64,000 nt of DNA from Jatrophihabitans endophyticus. GTDB taxonomy: Bacteria > Actinomycetota > Actinomycetes > Mycobacteriales > Jatrophihabitantaceae. Within the stretch, counting starts at the first letter, position 1. Every line of letters begins with the position of its first letter. The stretch spans positions 62,001 to 126,000 of the forward strand of contig NZ_FQVU01000004.1 of assembly GCF_900129455.1 (NCBI RefSeq), given 5' to 3'. Under the pieces are notes generated by a model. That model was given only the letters and a program-made list of their open reading frames with translations. It did no database searches and was not told the DNA's origin. Below, piece by piece: positions 41,038 to 50,603 of this stretch. The position numbers and the translations under genes are program-made.

Positions 41038-42606
41038 ATGACGCAGCCGGCGCCCGACCTGCCGGGGCTGCGCCTCGAGCGCCTGCTCGGTTCGGGCGGC
41101 TATTCCGACGTCTTCCTCTACCGCCAGCAGTTGCCGAGCCGACTGGTGGCGGTCAAGGTGCTGCGCAACTCCGGGCTCGGCGAGGCGCAGCGCAGCCGCT
41201 TCACCGCCGAGGCGAACGCGATGGCCGGGCTCGCCGACCACCCGAACATCGTGCCGGTCTTCTCGGCGTCGGTCAGCGACGACGGCCGTCCCTATCTGGT
41301 CATGCAGTACTACTCGCAGCCCAACCTGGCGGTGCGGGCGGCGAGCGAACGGCTCGGCGTGCCGGAGGTGCTGCGCGTCGGCATCCAGATCGCGAGCGCG
41401 GTCGAGACGGCCCACCGGGCCGGCATCCTGCACCGCGACATCAAGCCGGCGAACCTGCTCATCAGCCAGTACGGCGCCCCCGGGTTGACCGACTTCGGGA
41501 TCGCCGGGCAGCTCGCCGACATCGGCAGCCCGGCCGACGACGACGAGCTCGGCGTCTCGGTGCCGTGGGCGCCGCCGGAGGTGCTGTACGCGAGCGCCCC
41601 GACCAGCGTGCAGTCCGACGTCTACGCGCTGGCGGCGACGCTCTGGCACCTGCTGGTCGGCCGCTCGCCGTTCGAGGTACGCGGCGGCGACAACTCCGCG
41701 TTCGCGCTGATGCGGCGGGTGCGGGACGCGCCGGCGCCGACGACCGGCCGCGCGGACGTCCCGGCGGCGCTGGACCGGCTGCTGCGGCAGGCGATGAGCA
41801 AGGACCCCGCCGGTCGGCCCGCGACGGCCATCGAGTTCGCCCGCCGGCTGCAGGCCGTCGAGCAGGAGCTATCGCTGCCGCGCACCCAGATCGTGGTGAC
41901 GACCGAGGGGCTGGGCGGCGACGGCGATCCCGAACCCCCGGAGCACTACAGCACCGCCCCGGCCACCGTGGCGCGGCCGCTGTCGGTGACCGCGCAGCCA
42001 CCTCCGACCTACCGCGCGGCGTCCCCGCAGGACGCCGCCGCGGCCCCGGTCACCGACGCCCGGCCCGACGCCTACGCCGCGCAGCGCAGCGCCGCGCCGT
42101 TGCGCTACGCACCGGGCGAGGGCCCGCACGCGCCGTCGGTCCGCGCGTCACCCGATCACCAGCCCGATCACCGGGTCGAGCCGCAGGGGAGCCGGGGTCG
42201 CCGGACCGCCGGGCTGCTCGTGGCCGCCGGCCTCGTGGTGGTGGCGGCGGGCGTCGGCGTGACGCTCGTGGCGACGGGCGGCGACGACCCGGGGCCGACG
42301 AGCACGGTGAGCCAGGATCCCGGCACGCAGGACGCCGGGCTGCCCGGCGAGGACGTCCCGCCCGGACGGCCCGCGGTCGCGGCCCGTCGCGCCGGCAGCG
42401 CGGTCGCGTTCTCCTGGACGTACTCCGCGCGTCGGCGCGACGACACCTACCAGTGGCGCGAGACCACCGGGAAACGGCGCACCGGCGTGGTCACCGCACC
42501 GGCCCTGCGGCTCGCCGCGGCGACGCGGACCTGCGTCCAGGTCCGGGTCGTCCGGGCCGACGGCACGAACGCGTCCGCTACCTTCTCCCCGGAGGGATGC
42601 GCATGA
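41038..42606 (+). CDS. Membrane Ser/Thr protein kinase (PknB-like kinase domain)
   Basis: The 522-residue protein has a complete kinase domain: GSGGYSDV (18-25), K40 in VAVKVL, HRDIKPANL (about 132-140), TDFG, PPEVLY for the APE region, and DVYALAATLWHLLVG. A Pro-rich juxtamembrane region leads to one membrane helix (about 389-411) and an extracellular domain of about 110 residues with two Cys (...ATRTCVQVR... and ...SPEGCA). That domain resembles a fibronectin type III fold. Unlike PknB it lacks PASTA repeats, so it does not look like a muropeptide sensor. Its stop overlaps the next ATG. Confidence 0.93.
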   Translation: MTQPAPDLPGLRLERLLGSGGYSDVFLYRQQLPSRLVAVKVLRNSGLGEAQRSRFTAEANAMAGLADHPNIVPVFSASVSDDGRPYLVMQYYSQPNLAVRAASERLGVPEVLRVGIQIASAVETAHRAGILHRDIKPANLLISQYGAPGLTDFGIAGQLADIGSPADDDELGVSVPWAPPEVLYASAPTSVQSDVYALAATLWHLLVGRSPFEVRGGDNSAFALMRRVRDAPAPTTGRADVPAALDRLLRQAMSKDPAGRPATAIEFARRLQAVEQELSLPRTQIVVTTEGLGGDGDPEPPEHYSTAPATVARPLSVTAQPPPTYRAASPQDAAAAPVTDARPDAYAAQRSAAPLRYAPGEGPHAPSVRASPDHQPDHRVEPQGSRGRRTAGLLVAAGLVVVAAGVGVTLVATGGDDPGPTSTVSQDPGTQDAGLPGEDVPPGRPAVAARRAGSAVAFSWTYSARRRDDTYQWRETTGKRRTGVVTAPALRLAAATRTCVQVRVVRADGTNASATFSPEGCA

Positions 42607-43355
42607 TCGAGAAGAACGACCAGCCGCGCACGACACCGGAGCCGGCGGTCCGTATGCCGGTGCTCACCGTGGAGTTCTGCGGTGAGCTGTTCCCGGTCGC
42701 CCCGGGCGAGCCGTTCGTGATCGGCCGCGAGGGGCAGCTCGAGATCGACGACAACCCCTACCTGCACCGCCGGTTCCTGCAGATCAGCGACAACGCGTCG
42801 CTGTGGTGGCTCGGCAACGTCGGCAGCGCGCTCACCGCGACCGTCGCCGACGAGCAGGGCTCGATGCAGGCGTGGCTCGCCCCGGGCGCGCAGCTGCCGA
42901 TCGTGTTCGACAAGACGGTCGTGTGGTTCACCGCGGGCCCCACGACCTACGAGCTGAGCATCCTGGTGCAGGAACCGCCGTTCATGCAGGTCACCGACCC
43001 GGCGGCCGACGCCGCGGGCGCCGAGACCATCGGCCCGATGACGTTCACCCCCGACCAGCGGCTGCTCATCCTGGCCCTGTGCGAGTCGATGCTGCGCGAC
43101 GGCGCCCGCGGCGCGGGCAGCATCCCGAGCTCCGCGGACGCCGCGAACCGGTTGGGCTGGAAGATCACCAAGTTCAACCGCAAGCTCGACAACGTGTGCG
43201 AGAAGCTGACCCGCGCCGGCATCCGGGGCCTGCACGGCGGCCCGGAGAAGCTGGCGGTGAACCGCCGCGCGCGCCTCGTCGAGTACGCGCTCGCGGCCCG
43301 GCTCGTGGAGCGCGCCGACCTCGATCTGCTCGACGGGCTCGCCGACGTCACATGA
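42603..43355 (+). CDS. FHA-like plus predicted winged-helix protein
   Basis: The 250-residue protein has an N-terminal FHA-like domain (about 19-115: FVIGREGQLEIDDNPYLHRRFLQI, lacking the usual SRxH) and a C-terminal helix-rich region (about 145-250: TPDQRLLILALCESMLRD..., ...AANRLGWKITKFNRKLDNVCEKL...) that reads like a winged-helix DNA-binding domain. It is soluble and Gly/Arg-poor in the HTH part. Coupled by an ATGA overlap to the kinase gene, it could be a phosphopeptide-responsive transcription factor. The HTH reading is an inference from pattern only. Confidence 0.8.
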   Translation: MIEKNDQPRTTPEPAVRMPVLTVEFCGELFPVAPGEPFVIGREGQLEIDDNPYLHRRFLQISDNASLWWLGNVGSALTATVADEQGSMQAWLAPGAQLPIVFDKTVVWFTAGPTTYELSILVQEPPFMQVTDPAADAAGAETIGPMTFTPDQRLLILALCESMLRDGARGAGSIPSSADAANRLGWKITKFNRKLDNVCEKLTRAGIRGLHGGPEKLAVNRRARLVEYALAARLVERADLDLLDGLADVT

Positions 43356-43420
43356 GCTCGGGTTACGGTGTTCGCCTGAAGTGAGGTGAACCGGGGCGAA
43401 TGGGCCCCCCGAGGAGGGTC

Positions 43421-46400
43421 ATGGCCGGGGCGGTGTCCTTCGCGCGGCGGCATCGCGGTGCCACCGCCGTGGGGGTCGTCGTCGCGCTCGTCGCCGGTGT
43501 CCTCGTCGCCCTCGCGCTGACCGCGGACGGTTACGAGTCGCGCCACGTCGACCTCAACGACGGCGGCATCTGGGTGACCAGCAACGGCGACGGGTTGTTC
43601 GGCCGGCTGAACAAGCCGGCCGGCTCCCTCGATCTCGCCCTCAACCCGCCCGGCGGGGCGCAGTCGTCCTACCGGCTCGACGTCCGGCAGGCGGGCGCGG
43701 CCGTCGCGGCGTGGGACCAGGGCAGCGGCCGGCTGCTGCCCGTCGATGTAACGAGCGGCAAGGCCGACGCCGACCAGGCCGTCCCCGTCTCCGCCGACGA
43801 GGACGTCGAGATCGCCGGGGGGACGGTCGCCGTGCTCGACGCGGCGCTCGGCAAGGTCTGGGCCAAGCAGGTCGACGAGACCCGCTCGCTCACCTCGCTC
43901 GCCGACGTCGACCCGTCGGCCAAGCCGGCGCTGACGTTCCCCAAGCGCGACGACGGCGCGGGCCGGGTGGCGTCGCTCGCGGTCGGTGGCGACGGCACGC
44001 TCTACGCCGCCAACAGCTCCGGTGACGTCGCGGTGGCCGCCAAGTCCGGCCTGCGGTACGCCAAACCCACCTTTGCCCGCGTGGCGGGCCGGCTGGAGTC
44101 GGTGCAGGTCACCGCCGTCGGCTCGCAGGTGGTCGTGCTGGACGCCAAGCAGGGCGAGCTGCACCTGCCGGGCGGCCGCACGGTGCAGGTGCCGCCGGAC
44201 GCCGACGCCCGGCTGCAGGCCCCGGCCGACTCCGGCGACGCGGTCGTGCTGGCCACCCGCAGCCAGCTGCTGTCGGTGCCGCTGCGTGGCGGGACCCGGA
44301 CCACGCTGTACGCCGGCGGCACCGGCCGGCCGGCGACGCCGACGTGGCTCGGGGACTGCGTGCACGCTGCCTGGGCCGGCGAGCCCGGCGTGTACGCGCG
44401 CGCCTGCGGCGGGGCGGCGGCCAGGCGGGTCGGGCTGCCCTCGGCCAAGGCGTTGGTCGAGCCCGTGTTCCGCGTCAACCGCGGCGCGATCCTGCTCAAC
44501 GACCTGACGCTCGGCAACGTCTACGACCTGGACTCGCTGCAGGAGGTCGACAACTGGTCGGCGGTCAAGCCGCCGCCGCGCGTCAAGCCGAGCAAGAACG
44601 ACAAGAACAACCAGGACAGCGTCGCGGCGCGTGACCAGCCGCCGAAGGCCGTCGACGACACCTGGGGGGCACGGCCGGGCCGCACCACCGTCCTGCACGT
44701 CCTCGACAACGACTCCGACCCCCAGGGCGCCATCCTCTCGATCAACCGGCTCGGCGCGGTGAACGACCCGAGCGCCTCGGCCACCATCGCGCCCGACGGC
44801 CAGTCGGTCGAGGTCACGCTGCCGGCGACGGCCGCGCGCGACGTCCAGTTCAAGTACACGATCGACGACGGCAAGGGCCTGACGGCCGAGGCATCCGTCG
44901 ACGTGCAGGTGCGCCAGCAGGGGCAGAACGAGCCGCCGCGCAAGCGGCACGCCTTCCGGCAGCAGTCGTTCACCGCCAGCTCGGGCGGCACCCTCGACCT
45001 GCCCGTCCTGGACGACTGGCGCGACTTCGACGGCGACCCGCTCGTCATCACGACCGCCAAGGTCGAGGGGACGGCGCGCGGCGCGGTCACGATCGCGCCG
45101 TCGGGGCGGCTGAACTACGTGGCCTCGGCCATCGGCGGCAGCACCGCGATCGACTACACGGTCTCGGACGGGTCGGCCGCGCCGGTGACCCAGCAGATCC
45201 CGCTGACCGTGCTCGCGGCGACGTCGGACCGCACCGCGGCCCCGGTGGCGCAGCCGGACATCGCGCGCGGTCAGGTCGGCAAGCCGATCACGATCAAGCC
45301 GCTGGCCAACGACCTCCCCGGCGCCGACCCCACCAACCCGAGCGCCGAGCTCGGCGTCGCCGGCACCATCGCGAGCCCGGCCGGCGCCAAGGTCGACACC
45401 GACCTCAAGAGCGGCACCGTCACCGTGACCGCCAGCCGGCACGGCACGTTCGCGCTGTCGTACACGGCCTCGTTCGGCAACGCCAAGTTCGACCACGCGC
45501 CGATCCGGGTCGACGTCAGCGATCCGCCGGCCAGCGCCCAGCCGCCGGTCGCGGTGCCCGACACCGGCGTGCTGTACGGCCAGACCGCCACCACCACCGA
45601 CGTCCTCGCCAACGACCACGACCCCGCCGGTGGCGTGCTCGTCGTGCAGCGTGCGGTCGCCGCCGACCCCGAGCAGCTGCAGGTGTCCGTCGTCGACGGC
45701 CGGTTCCTGCGCGTGGGCGCCCGCGAGCCCGAGCTCGCCGACAACCCGCAGGTCGTGAAGTACACGATCACCAACGGCACGACCGCGCCCGTGACCGGCG
45801 AGCTCACGCTCACCCAGGTGCCGCCGCCGCCGGACGACACCCCGCTGGCCATCGACGACTACGCGACGGTCCGCTCCGGCGACACGACGCTCGTGCCCGC
45901 CCTCGACAACGACATCGACCCCGCGGGTGCGTCGCTCGAGCTGCTCGACGACGTCCCCGGCGCCCCGAACAGCGGTGCGCTCACCGTCACCGGGGCCGAG
46001 GGGCGTGCGAACGACCCGCGGGCGGGTGCGGCGTTCGTGTCGGGCAAGCAGGTGCGCTACGTCGCGCCCGCGGTCACCAGGCCGACGACCGTCACGGTCA
46101 ACTACGTCGCCCGCAACCCCGGCGGCGACCGCGCGACCGGCACCGTCCACGTCACGGTGACGCCGCCGCCGTCGGCCCAGAACCCCGACCAGGCGCCGGC
46201 GGCCGAGCCGGTGAGCTCGCGGGTGGTCAGCGGCCAGAGCGTCCGCATCAAGATCCCGACCACCGGCGTGGACCCCGACGGCGACGTCGCGAACGTCATC
46301 GGCATCTCGGCTGCGCCCACACTCGGCCGGGTGACCGCGATCGGCGCGACGACGATCACCTACGAGGCGTTCCCGACGACCTCGGGCACCGACCGCTTCG

Positions 46401-49400
46401 GCTACATCATCGCCGACAAGTACGGCAAGACCTCGCGCAGCACCATCGCCGTCGGCGTCGCGCAGGTGTCCGACCCGCAGCCGCCCACCGCCGTCGACGA
46501 CACGGTCACGGCGTCCCCCGGCGCGAAGGTCCGGGTGGACGTGCTCGCCAACGACGTCGTCGCACCCGACGACAGCGTCGCGATCGGCGACCTCGGCGCC
46601 GTCAACCCCGACCTGCCCACCGCCGTCCGCACGCTCGCCGCGACCGGCCCGGTACAGGTCACCGCGCCGCGCGGCGACGGGCAGTCCGTCGACGTCCGCT
46701 ACTCCGTGACCGACGGCGCGGGCGACCCGTCGCTCGCGACCGTCACCGTGCGCAGCCAGCGCGGCTACGTGCCGCCGCCGTCGGTGCAGGACGTGCCCGC
46801 GGCGCCCAAGCCCGGAGCGGCCACGACCACCGTGAACGTGCTCAAGGCCGCGACCGACCCGCAGGGCCTGCCGCTGCGCGTCGCGAAGGTCTACGCCGCC
46901 GACGCGACCGTGCGCGGCGGCACCGTCACGCTGCCGGTCACCGGGCAGGTGCGCAACGTCGTCTACGTCGTCGCGAACAGCCAGGGCGGCACGGCGGCCG
47001 CGGTCGTCCACGTCCCCGCGCGTGGGTCGGGCGTCCCCTACGCCAAGGCCGACCAGCTGATCACGATCGGGATCGACAAGAGCAAGACGATCGACATCGC
47101 CGACTACGTGGTCGACCCGGCGGGCAAGCCGCTCCGGCTGACGACCACCGACCAGCTGAGCGCCGCGCCGCGCACCGGGCTGACGCTGACGAGCACCGAC
47201 CCGACGCACCTGCGGGTGCAGGGCGTCAACGGCTACAACGGCCCGGCCGCCATCACCTTCGAGGTCACCGACGGCAGGACCCTGAACGACCCGGCCGGCC
47301 AGCTCGCCCTGATCACCGTGCCGGTACAGGTCGGCCCGAACACCCCGGTGATCCGGTGCCCCTCGGCCCCGCTCGCGGTGGTCGAGGGCGGTCCCGACCG
47401 CCGGCTCGACATCGCCTCGCTGTGCCACGTCTGGCTCGCCGACCGCTCGCAGCTCGGCGACCTCGACTACACGGCGAGCTGGACGCGGCAGCCGAAGGAC
47501 GTCGACATCCTCGGCAACGGCTCGTCGGTGATCGGGTTGCACGCCGGGGGCTCGGCCGTCCCCGGGCAGACGGGGACCCTGCGCGTCGGCGTGAAGAACA
47601 CCCGCGCGGCGGCGTCGTCGCTCAACGTCACGGTCACCAAGCTGGGCCGGGCCAGCATGAACCCGATCCGCATCGACGGCTTCAAGGCCGGCGGTACGGT
47701 CACCCGCGACATCCGCGGCTCGGTCGACTCGCCGCTGCGCGACCCACGCATCTCGGTGGTGCGGGTGACCAAGACCTCGGGGCAGGCCGCGACGGTCACG
47801 AGGTCGGGATCGCGGGTGAGCATCACCCCCGGCGCGAACAGCCACGGGATCATGACCTTCGACCTCGTCGGCACCGACGTCGCCGACACCTCGCGGGTCG
47901 ACCGCCAGTTCACCGGCCGGATCACCCTCGAGGTCCTGAACGTGCCGGACGCACCGGGCGCGCCGCAGGCGGGCCGGGCGGTGCTGAGCCAGACCGTGGT
48001 GCTGTCGTGGCCGACGCCGGCGGCGAACGGCGCGCAGATCGACCGCTACCAGGTCGGCTGGTCGGGCGGGTCGCAGACCTGCGCCGCGTCGCCGTGCCGC
48101 ATCACCGGGCTCACCAACGGCCGCGAGTACGCCTTCACCGTCCGCGCCCACAACGCGGTCGGGCTGTCCAAGCCCAGCCCGCGGCTCTCGCCGCCGGCCA
48201 AGCCGGACAAGCTGCCCGCGGCGGTCACCGACCTGCGGACCTCGAACCCCAAGGACGGCGCGATCACGGTGTCGTGGCGCCCGGTCGCCAACGGCGGCAG
48301 CGCCACCCGCACCTACCGGGTGAGCTGGTCCGGCGGCGGATCGGCCTCGGTGTCCGGGTCGGCGCGTTCGGTGGTCGCGCGCGGGCTGGACAACCACAAC
48401 GTCTACACGTTCACCGTGGTGGCGGTGAACGAGCTCGGCGCCGGGCCGCCGGCCAGCACGCGTGGCCAGTCGGCGGGCGCGCCCGGCACGCCCGCCAACG
48501 TGCAGGTCGGCTACGCCGACAGCGCGGGCACCGACACCCGCGCGGTGAGGGTGACCTGGAACGCGAGCGACCCGAACGGCCCGACCCCCGCGACCTACAC
48601 CGCCACCCGCGACGGCACGCCGATCTGTCGCGGCACCACGCAGACCTCGTGCAACGACACCCCCGCCACCGGCAAGACCTACACGTACCGCGTCGTCGCC
48701 ACCAACGGCGCCGACAAGAAGTCGGCCGCCGGCGCGTCCAAGCCGTTCGTCGTCGCCGGCACGCCCGACACCCCGCCGCGCGTGTCCGCCACGCCGACCG
48801 ACGACGACGGTGCGCTCCAGGTGACCTACACCGTCCCGAACCCGCACGGTCAGAAGGAATACAGCCTGTGGCGCGCCAGCAGCGGGCAGAGCGGTCGGTG
48901 GGACGACCCGCCGGCGGCCGGGAGCAACGACACCCGGACGGTCACCGGTCTGCCCAACGACAGTGACATCACCATCTCGGTGAAGAGCTGCAACGAGCAG
49001 AACTGCGGCAACGAGGGGTCCGGTTCGGGGCACACCAACGGGCCGCCGAGGGCACCGGGCGTGAGCTGCTCGCGCTCGGGCGAGAAGATCACGTGGACCT
49101 GGAACAAGCCGGACCCGGTGAACGGCCACCAGGTCGCCAGATATCAGCTCGGTGGGGAGAGCACGGCGCAGACCACGCAGCTGCAGTACTCCAGGGTCTT
49201 CCCGCGCGACAGCAAGTCGCACACGCTCACGGTGACCTCGATCGACGACCGCAACCCGGGGCATTCCGGTGGACAGGGCTCGGACACGTGCAAGGCCGAG
49301 GACCCGCCGGCGCCGCCCAACCCGACGGTGACGTGGAAGTACAGCAGCCAGCGCAAGAGCGGGTGCTCGTTCCACGGCGGGGGCAACTGCCCGTACGCCG

Positions 49401-49615
49401 ACATCACCGGCCACGACTTCTCGGGGTCGGTCACCTGCACGGTGTACTGGAGCCCCTCGGGCAGTGCCCCGAACCCGGGCGGCAACAGCAAGACCTACAC
49501 CGTGACGCTGAACTCGGGCAACAACTACAACGACCCCACGAGCGGCTACTTCGGCTACACCGCGACCATCCACGTCAACTGCAGCAACGGTGCGTCGACC
49601 ACCGGCACCTGGTGA
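43421..49615 (+). CDS. Giant membrane-anchored Ig-like/fibronectin type III protein (2064 aa)
   Basis: One N-terminal membrane anchor (about 12-35) precedes a beta-rich region (about 45-390) that resembles a propeller. Then come about ten Ig-like repeats of the VCBS/Big_9 type, starting near residues 406, 503, 603, 707, 805, 925, 1020, 1117, 1206 and 1306, several opening with PP..V.D and a LDND/LAND motif. About five fibronectin type III domains follow (about 1508-1960). A C-terminal segment has four Cys (SGCSF, GNCPY, VTCTV, HVNCS), enough for two disulfides. The start is ATG at 43421 because GAGGAGG lies 4-10 bases upstream. It is probably a long extracellular fibre. It is followed by a MoxR gene. 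Confidence 0.92.
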   Translation: MAGAVSFARRHRGATAVGVVVALVAGVLVALALTADGYESRHVDLNDGGIWVTSNGDGLFGRLNKPAGSLDLALNPPGGAQSSYRLDVRQAGAAVAAWDQGSGRLLPVDVTSGKADADQAVPVSADEDVEIAGGTVAVLDAALGKVWAKQVDETRSLTSLADVDPSAKPALTFPKRDDGAGRVASLAVGGDGTLYAANSSGDVAVAAKSGLRYAKPTFARVAGRLESVQVTAVGSQVVVLDAKQGELHLPGGRTVQVPPDADARLQAPADSGDAVVLATRSQLLSVPLRGGTRTTLYAGGTGRPATPTWLGDCVHAAWAGEPGVYARACGGAAARRVGLPSAKALVEPVFRVNRGAILLNDLTLGNVYDLDSLQEVDNWSAVKPPPRVKPSKNDKNNQDSVAARDQPPKAVDDTWGARPGRTTVLHVLDNDSDPQGAILSINRLGAVNDPSASATIAPDGQSVEVTLPATAARDVQFKYTIDDGKGLTAEASVDVQVRQQGQNEPPRKRHAFRQQSFTASSGGTLDLPVLDDWRDFDGDPLVITTAKVEGTARGAVTIAPSGRLNYVASAIGGSTAIDYTVSDGSAAPVTQQIPLTVLAATSDRTAAPVAQPDIARGQVGKPITIKPLANDLPGADPTNPSAELGVAGTIASPAGAKVDTDLKSGTVTVTASRHGTFALSYTASFGNAKFDHAPIRVDVSDPPASAQPPVAVPDTGVLYGQTATTTDVLANDHDPAGGVLVVQRAVAADPEQLQVSVVDGRFLRVGAREPELADNPQVVKYTITNGTTAPVTGELTLTQVPPPPDDTPLAIDDYATVRSGDTTLVPALDNDIDPAGASLELLDDVPGAPNSGALTVTGAEGRANDPRAGAAFVSGKQVRYVAPAVTRPTTVTVNYVARNPGGDRATGTVHVTVTPPPSAQNPDQAPAAEPVSSRVVSGQSVRIKIPTTGVDPDGDVANVIGISAAPTLGRVTAIGATTITYEAFPTTSGTDRFGYIIADKYGKTSRSTIAVGVAQVSDPQPPTAVDDTVTASPGAKVRVDVLANDVVAPDDSVAIGDLGAVNPDLPTAVRTLAATGPVQVTAPRGDGQSVDVRYSVTDGAGDPSLATVTVRSQRGYVPPPSVQDVPAAPKPGAATTTVNVLKAATDPQGLPLRVAKVYAADATVRGGTVTLPVTGQVRNVVYVVANSQGGTAAAVVHVPARGSGVPYAKADQLITIGIDKSKTIDIADYVVDPAGKPLRLTTTDQLSAAPRTGLTLTSTDPTHLRVQGVNGYNGPAAITFEVTDGRTLNDPAGQLALITVPVQVGPNTPVIRCPSAPLAVVEGGPDRRLDIASLCHVWLADRSQLGDLDYTASWTRQPKDVDILGNGSSVIGLHAGGSAVPGQTGTLRVGVKNTRAAASSLNVTVTKLGRASMNPIRIDGFKAGGTVTRDIRGSVDSPLRDPRISVVRVTKTSGQAATVTRSGSRVSITPGANSHGIMTFDLVGTDVADTSRVDRQFTGRITLEVLNVPDAPGAPQAGRAVLSQTVVLSWPTPAANGAQIDRYQVGWSGGSQTCAASPCRITGLTNGREYAFTVRAHNAVGLSKPSPRLSPPAKPDKLPAAVTDLRTSNPKDGAITVSWRPVANGGSATRTYRVSWSGGGSASVSGSARSVVARGLDNHNVYTFTVVAVNELGAGPPASTRGQSAGAPGTPANVQVGYADSAGTDTRAVRVTWNASDPNGPTPATYTATRDGTPICRGTTQTSCNDTPATGKTYTYRVVATNGADKKSAAGASKPFVVAGTPDTPPRVSATPTDDDGALQVTYTVPNPHGQKEYSLWRASSGQSGRWDDPPAAGSNDTRTVTGLPNDSDITISVKSCNEQNCGNEGSGSGHTNGPPRAPGVSCSRSGEKITWTWNKPDPVNGHQVARYQLGGESTAQTTQLQYSRVFPRDSKSHTLTVTSIDDRNPGHSGGQGSDTCKAEDPPAPPNPTVTWKYSSQRKSGCSFHGGGNCPYADITGHDFSGSVTCTVYWSPSGSAPNPGGNSKTYTVTLNSGNNYNDPTSGYFGYTATIHVNCSNGASTTGTW

Positions 49616-49634
49616 CCCGCGAAAGGCCACACCC

Positions 49635-50600
49635 ATGACCACACCCGAGCAGGCGAGCTGGTTCGCGCAGACCTTCCAGCGCATGTCCGACAACATCGGC
49701 ACGGCGGTGAAGGGCAAGGAGCAGGCGATTCACTATGCGCTGACCTGCATGCTCACCGAGGGGCACCTGCTGCTCGAGGACTACCCGGGCACCGGCAAGA
49801 CGATGCTGGCCAAGGCGCTCGCCGCGACGGTGAAGGGCAGCAACAGCCGCATCCAGTTCACCCCCGACCTGCTGCCCTCGGACGTCACCGGCGTGACGAT
49901 CTACGACCAGTCGCAGCAGCGCTTCCAGTTCCACGAGGGGCCGATCTTCGCGACCATCGTGCTCGCCGACGAGATCAACCGCGCGTCACCGAAGACCCAG
50001 TCGGCACTGCTCGAGGTGATGGAGGAGGGGCGCGTGACCATCGACGGCGTCGCGCACCCGGTCGGGCGGCCGTTCATGGTCATCGCCACCCAGAACCCGA
50101 TCGAGCAGGCCGGCACCTACCGGCTGCCCGAGGCCCAGCTGGACCGGTTCCTGATGAAGACGTCGCTGGGCTACCCCGATCACGAGGCCACCGTCGCGGT
50201 GCTGCGCGACTCGGCGACGCGCGACCGCAGCGCCGCCGTCGAGCCGGTCGTCACCGCCGACGTCGTCGCGCAGATGGCCGGCATGGCCGACCACGTGCAC
50301 GTCGACCCGGCGATCCTCGGCTACGTCAGCAAGCTGGCCGAGGAGTCTCGTCGCCACGCGAGCGTGAAGCTCGGCCTGTCGGTGCGCGGCTGCCTCGCGC
50401 TGGTGCGGTGCGCGAAGACCTGGGCGCTGGCGGCGGGGCGCAACTTCGTCGTGCCCGACGACGTCAAGAGCCTGGCCGTGCCGGTCATGTGCCACCGCGT
50501 GCTGCTCGACGCCGAGGCGCAGTTCGCCGGGGCGGAGGTCGACGAGGTCATCGGCCAGATCCTCGACGCCGTCGCGCCCCCCACGCAGCGAGTGGCGTAA
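49635..50600 (+). CDS. MoxR-family AAA+ ATPase
   Basis: The 321-residue protein has the AAA+ core of the MoxR group: Walker A PGTGKT (51-56), Walker B VLADEIN with the MoxR-typical NRASPKTQSALLEVMEE, sensor 1 IATQNPIEQAGTYRLPEAQLDRF and a C-terminal lid. MoxR ATPases act as chaperone-like partners of DUF58/VWA proteins. It directly precedes a DUF58 gene (three bases between stop and start) and follows the giant surface protein gene, so it may help mature or assemble that protein. It is cytoplasmic. Confidence 0.94.
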   Translation: MTTPEQASWFAQTFQRMSDNIGTAVKGKEQAIHYALTCMLTEGHLLLEDYPGTGKTMLAKALAATVKGSNSRIQFTPDLLPSDVTGVTIYDQSQQRFQFHEGPIFATIVLADEINRASPKTQSALLEVMEEGRVTIDGVAHPVGRPFMVIATQNPIEQAGTYRLPEAQLDRFLMKTSLGYPDHEATVAVLRDSATRDRSAAVEPVVTADVVAQMAGMADHVHVDPAILGYVSKLAEESRRHASVKLGLSVRGCLALVRCAKTWALAAGRNFVVPDDVKSLAVPVMCHRVLLDAEAQFAGAEVDEVIGQILDAVAPPTQRVA

Positions 50601-50603
50601 CGC

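Noticed and set aside
42947-49717. A 2256-codon open frame antisense to the giant surface protein gene
   Set aside because: High-GC genes leave the opposite strand open by codon bias. Its product is low-complexity Arg/Gly/Val-rich with no domain, whereas the plus-strand protein has clear repeats.
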